Assembly: GCA_026874595.1 (NCBI GenBank)
Contig: CM049314.1
Span: 59,125,300 to 59,189,299, forward strand
DNA: 64,000 bases
From: Sipunculus nudus
Lineage: Eukaryota; Annelida; Sipuncula; Golfingiida; Sipunculidae
Direction: 5' to 3'
Part shown: in pieces, positions 62,505 through 64,000 of the stretch
Position numbering within the stretch: position 1 is the first letter of the stretch
Layout of the letters: each line of letters opens with the position of its first letter
The notes under the pieces: generated by a model
The model's database searches: none
What the model was told of the DNA's origin: nothing
Seen by the model: only the letters and a program-made list of their open reading frames with translations
Translations under genes and position numbers: made by a program

Positions 62505-63487
62505 CTGTGACCTATAAACATGATAAACTGGGCTTACATGTTCATCACACAAGGCTGTAGGGCATGGTCAAGCATGGACGGAAGCCGATTTCCTTCAGGA
62601 GGCACACAGCAGTGTAATTTATCTACTTTCTTAGTTCTGATCATGTCTGTTTTCTCCGAATTTAGGCACATCTGTATTTGTAACCATTTTATTATAATGA
62701 GGAGATCTGTTAATCAGCTGAGTTATATAACATATGGGGTATTCACTCCGCCCTCGGGTAGTCGGTCTCTCCCGAGTTCAGTCAGAAGTAGGGCATTTTG
62801 AAACCGGGGGGGGGGGGGGGGGGGGGGGGTAGAACCACAGGCGCTTGACACAATGTCAGTATTAGCCTAAGTAGGTAGACGGGGTAAGTCATAGAAGTAA
62901 AATAGATTGAAATTCAAAGTAAAAGTTATTTTGGGACCAGATGGTTTATTTAAGGTGTAAAACCTGAACTGAAATAAATGCCGGTGTGGCCGGACTCCTA
63001 TTTCCCTCTAATTATCGCCCAGGCTAATGTGTGAAGCGCCTGTGGGCAGAACATATATAGCTTTATTTTTATTTTAAAAAGGGACACAGGGCCTAGCATT
63101 CTAAACATTATTTTACATCAAGGTCTGGTATAACGATTTATTAAAAACTGTCTGTTCTGAATTTTTCAGTATGTCGGTTAAAAAGCAAGGCTTTCTGTTT
63201 GCACAAAAATATGATATCAAGGCTAGAAACAAAAAATCTGCAGTCATACCTATAATGCTCAATCGAACAAGTTTTAAAGCACAAATTAAGACTTTTTAGA
63301 GCCAAACTTTTTTCTAATTTGTGTTCACGCTAACATCCAGAGGGATAATATCATGTTTGGTGTGCAATACTTACTTTTTCCATTTTCAAATTTAGATTAA
63401 ACATTAAATTTAATTATTTAAACAGTGATTATGTCATACAGCATTGCCGGTATAATATGCATAAAACATATTCATGGGGGTTTAATA

Positions 63488-63542
<55 letters not shown>

Positions 63543-64000
63543 GTATTTGACGTAATAAGCGCCCCGGGCGCTCTCAAAATTAAATTTTTCCAAAAATTTT
63601 GTATACCCTAATAAGCCCCCCCCCCCCCCCCCCCCCCCCAACATCTGCCAACTTCCAAAGTGCATTACGATCCTCCAATTCAACACTGCGGCTTGTACAC
63701 GTGTTTGACTTCACAGCACATTCAGGACAATTCAGAAAAAAAACAATGATCATTTAACAATGGTTGTGTAATCCAAGTGATACCGATTTGCAGACGATTT
63801 TATTTTGTGTTGCATGAGAGAATTGTCTGAATGACTACAGTTCGAGATTTCCTTTGCAGGTGAAGAGGAAAAATAAGGATGGTAATAAATTAACGCTTTT
63901 ATAAAAGTCAACGCCCAATAAGGTAGCAGAATATATAAAATGTTCATATAAAAATATGTAAAACAGTATTTATTTGAACGATGAAAAAAAAAAAATTACG
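62505..64000. other. No gene seen
   Basis: Poly-G, (AT)n and one dispersed repeat fragment; ORFs are short and unsupported. Confidence 0.55.
63540..63640 (+). repeat. GTAATAAGCGCCCC repeat fragment
   Basis: CCGTATTTGACGTAATAAGC and CCCTAATAAGCCCCC flank a GGGCGCTC centre, between an (AT)n and a poly-C tract. It looks like a dispersed repeat. Confidence 0.4.

Overview
This is an AT-rich animal nuclear contig with spliced genes, dense transposable elements and many AT, GT and poly-C/G tracts. I read it as a mollusc, most likely a bivalve. The reasons are secreted multi-C1q-domain genes, a Gmr1-type Ty3/gypsy element, a DIRS-like element, tRNA-derived SINEs and several short dispersed repeat families. 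The species cannot be fixed from sequence alone.

Host genes, all on the minus strand. (1) Five exons between 10067 and 6939 join in phase 0 into a type II membrane protein with a BRICHOS domain. (2) Two tandem copies of a gene for a secreted protein with three consecutive C1q-like domains lie at about 16.0-24.6 kb and 36.8-44.6 kb. The second copy is open in all three exons found (36821-44347; the first signal-peptide exon was not found). The first is a pseudogene: one frameshift in the signal exon, at least two in the main exon, and an 875 bp hAT-type foldback element with an 8 bp target duplication in that exon.

Mobile elements. At 26980-33585, between the C1q copies, is a decayed Ty3/gypsy element with pol order protease-integrase-RT-RNase H (Gmr1 type). 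Its two LTRs differ strongly in U3. Intron 1 of the second C1q copy holds a decayed DIRS-like tyrosine-recombinase element (39547-43766) with inverted termini and a nested, truncated LTR of the same family as the Gmr1-type 5' LTR. A SINE lies beside it.

Right third. A 12.2 kb element (45547-57763) has inverted arms of about 2 kb and is flanked by TTAA. It abuts a second TTAA-flanked element (57768-62500) with its own inverted ends. The second carries an eroded THAP-domain transposase-like gene on the plus strand and an acidic open exon on the minus strand. Each gene start sits just inside a mirrored 16 bp CRE/E-box motif. I take it for a Kolobok-type transposon with two convergent transcription units.

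Left end. A perfect long palindrome at 3832-4004 carries, on each strand, a sequence that folds as a small type I hammerhead ribozyme, the kind known from Penelope-like retroelements. The rest is tandem or dispersed repeats and sequence in which I see no gene.
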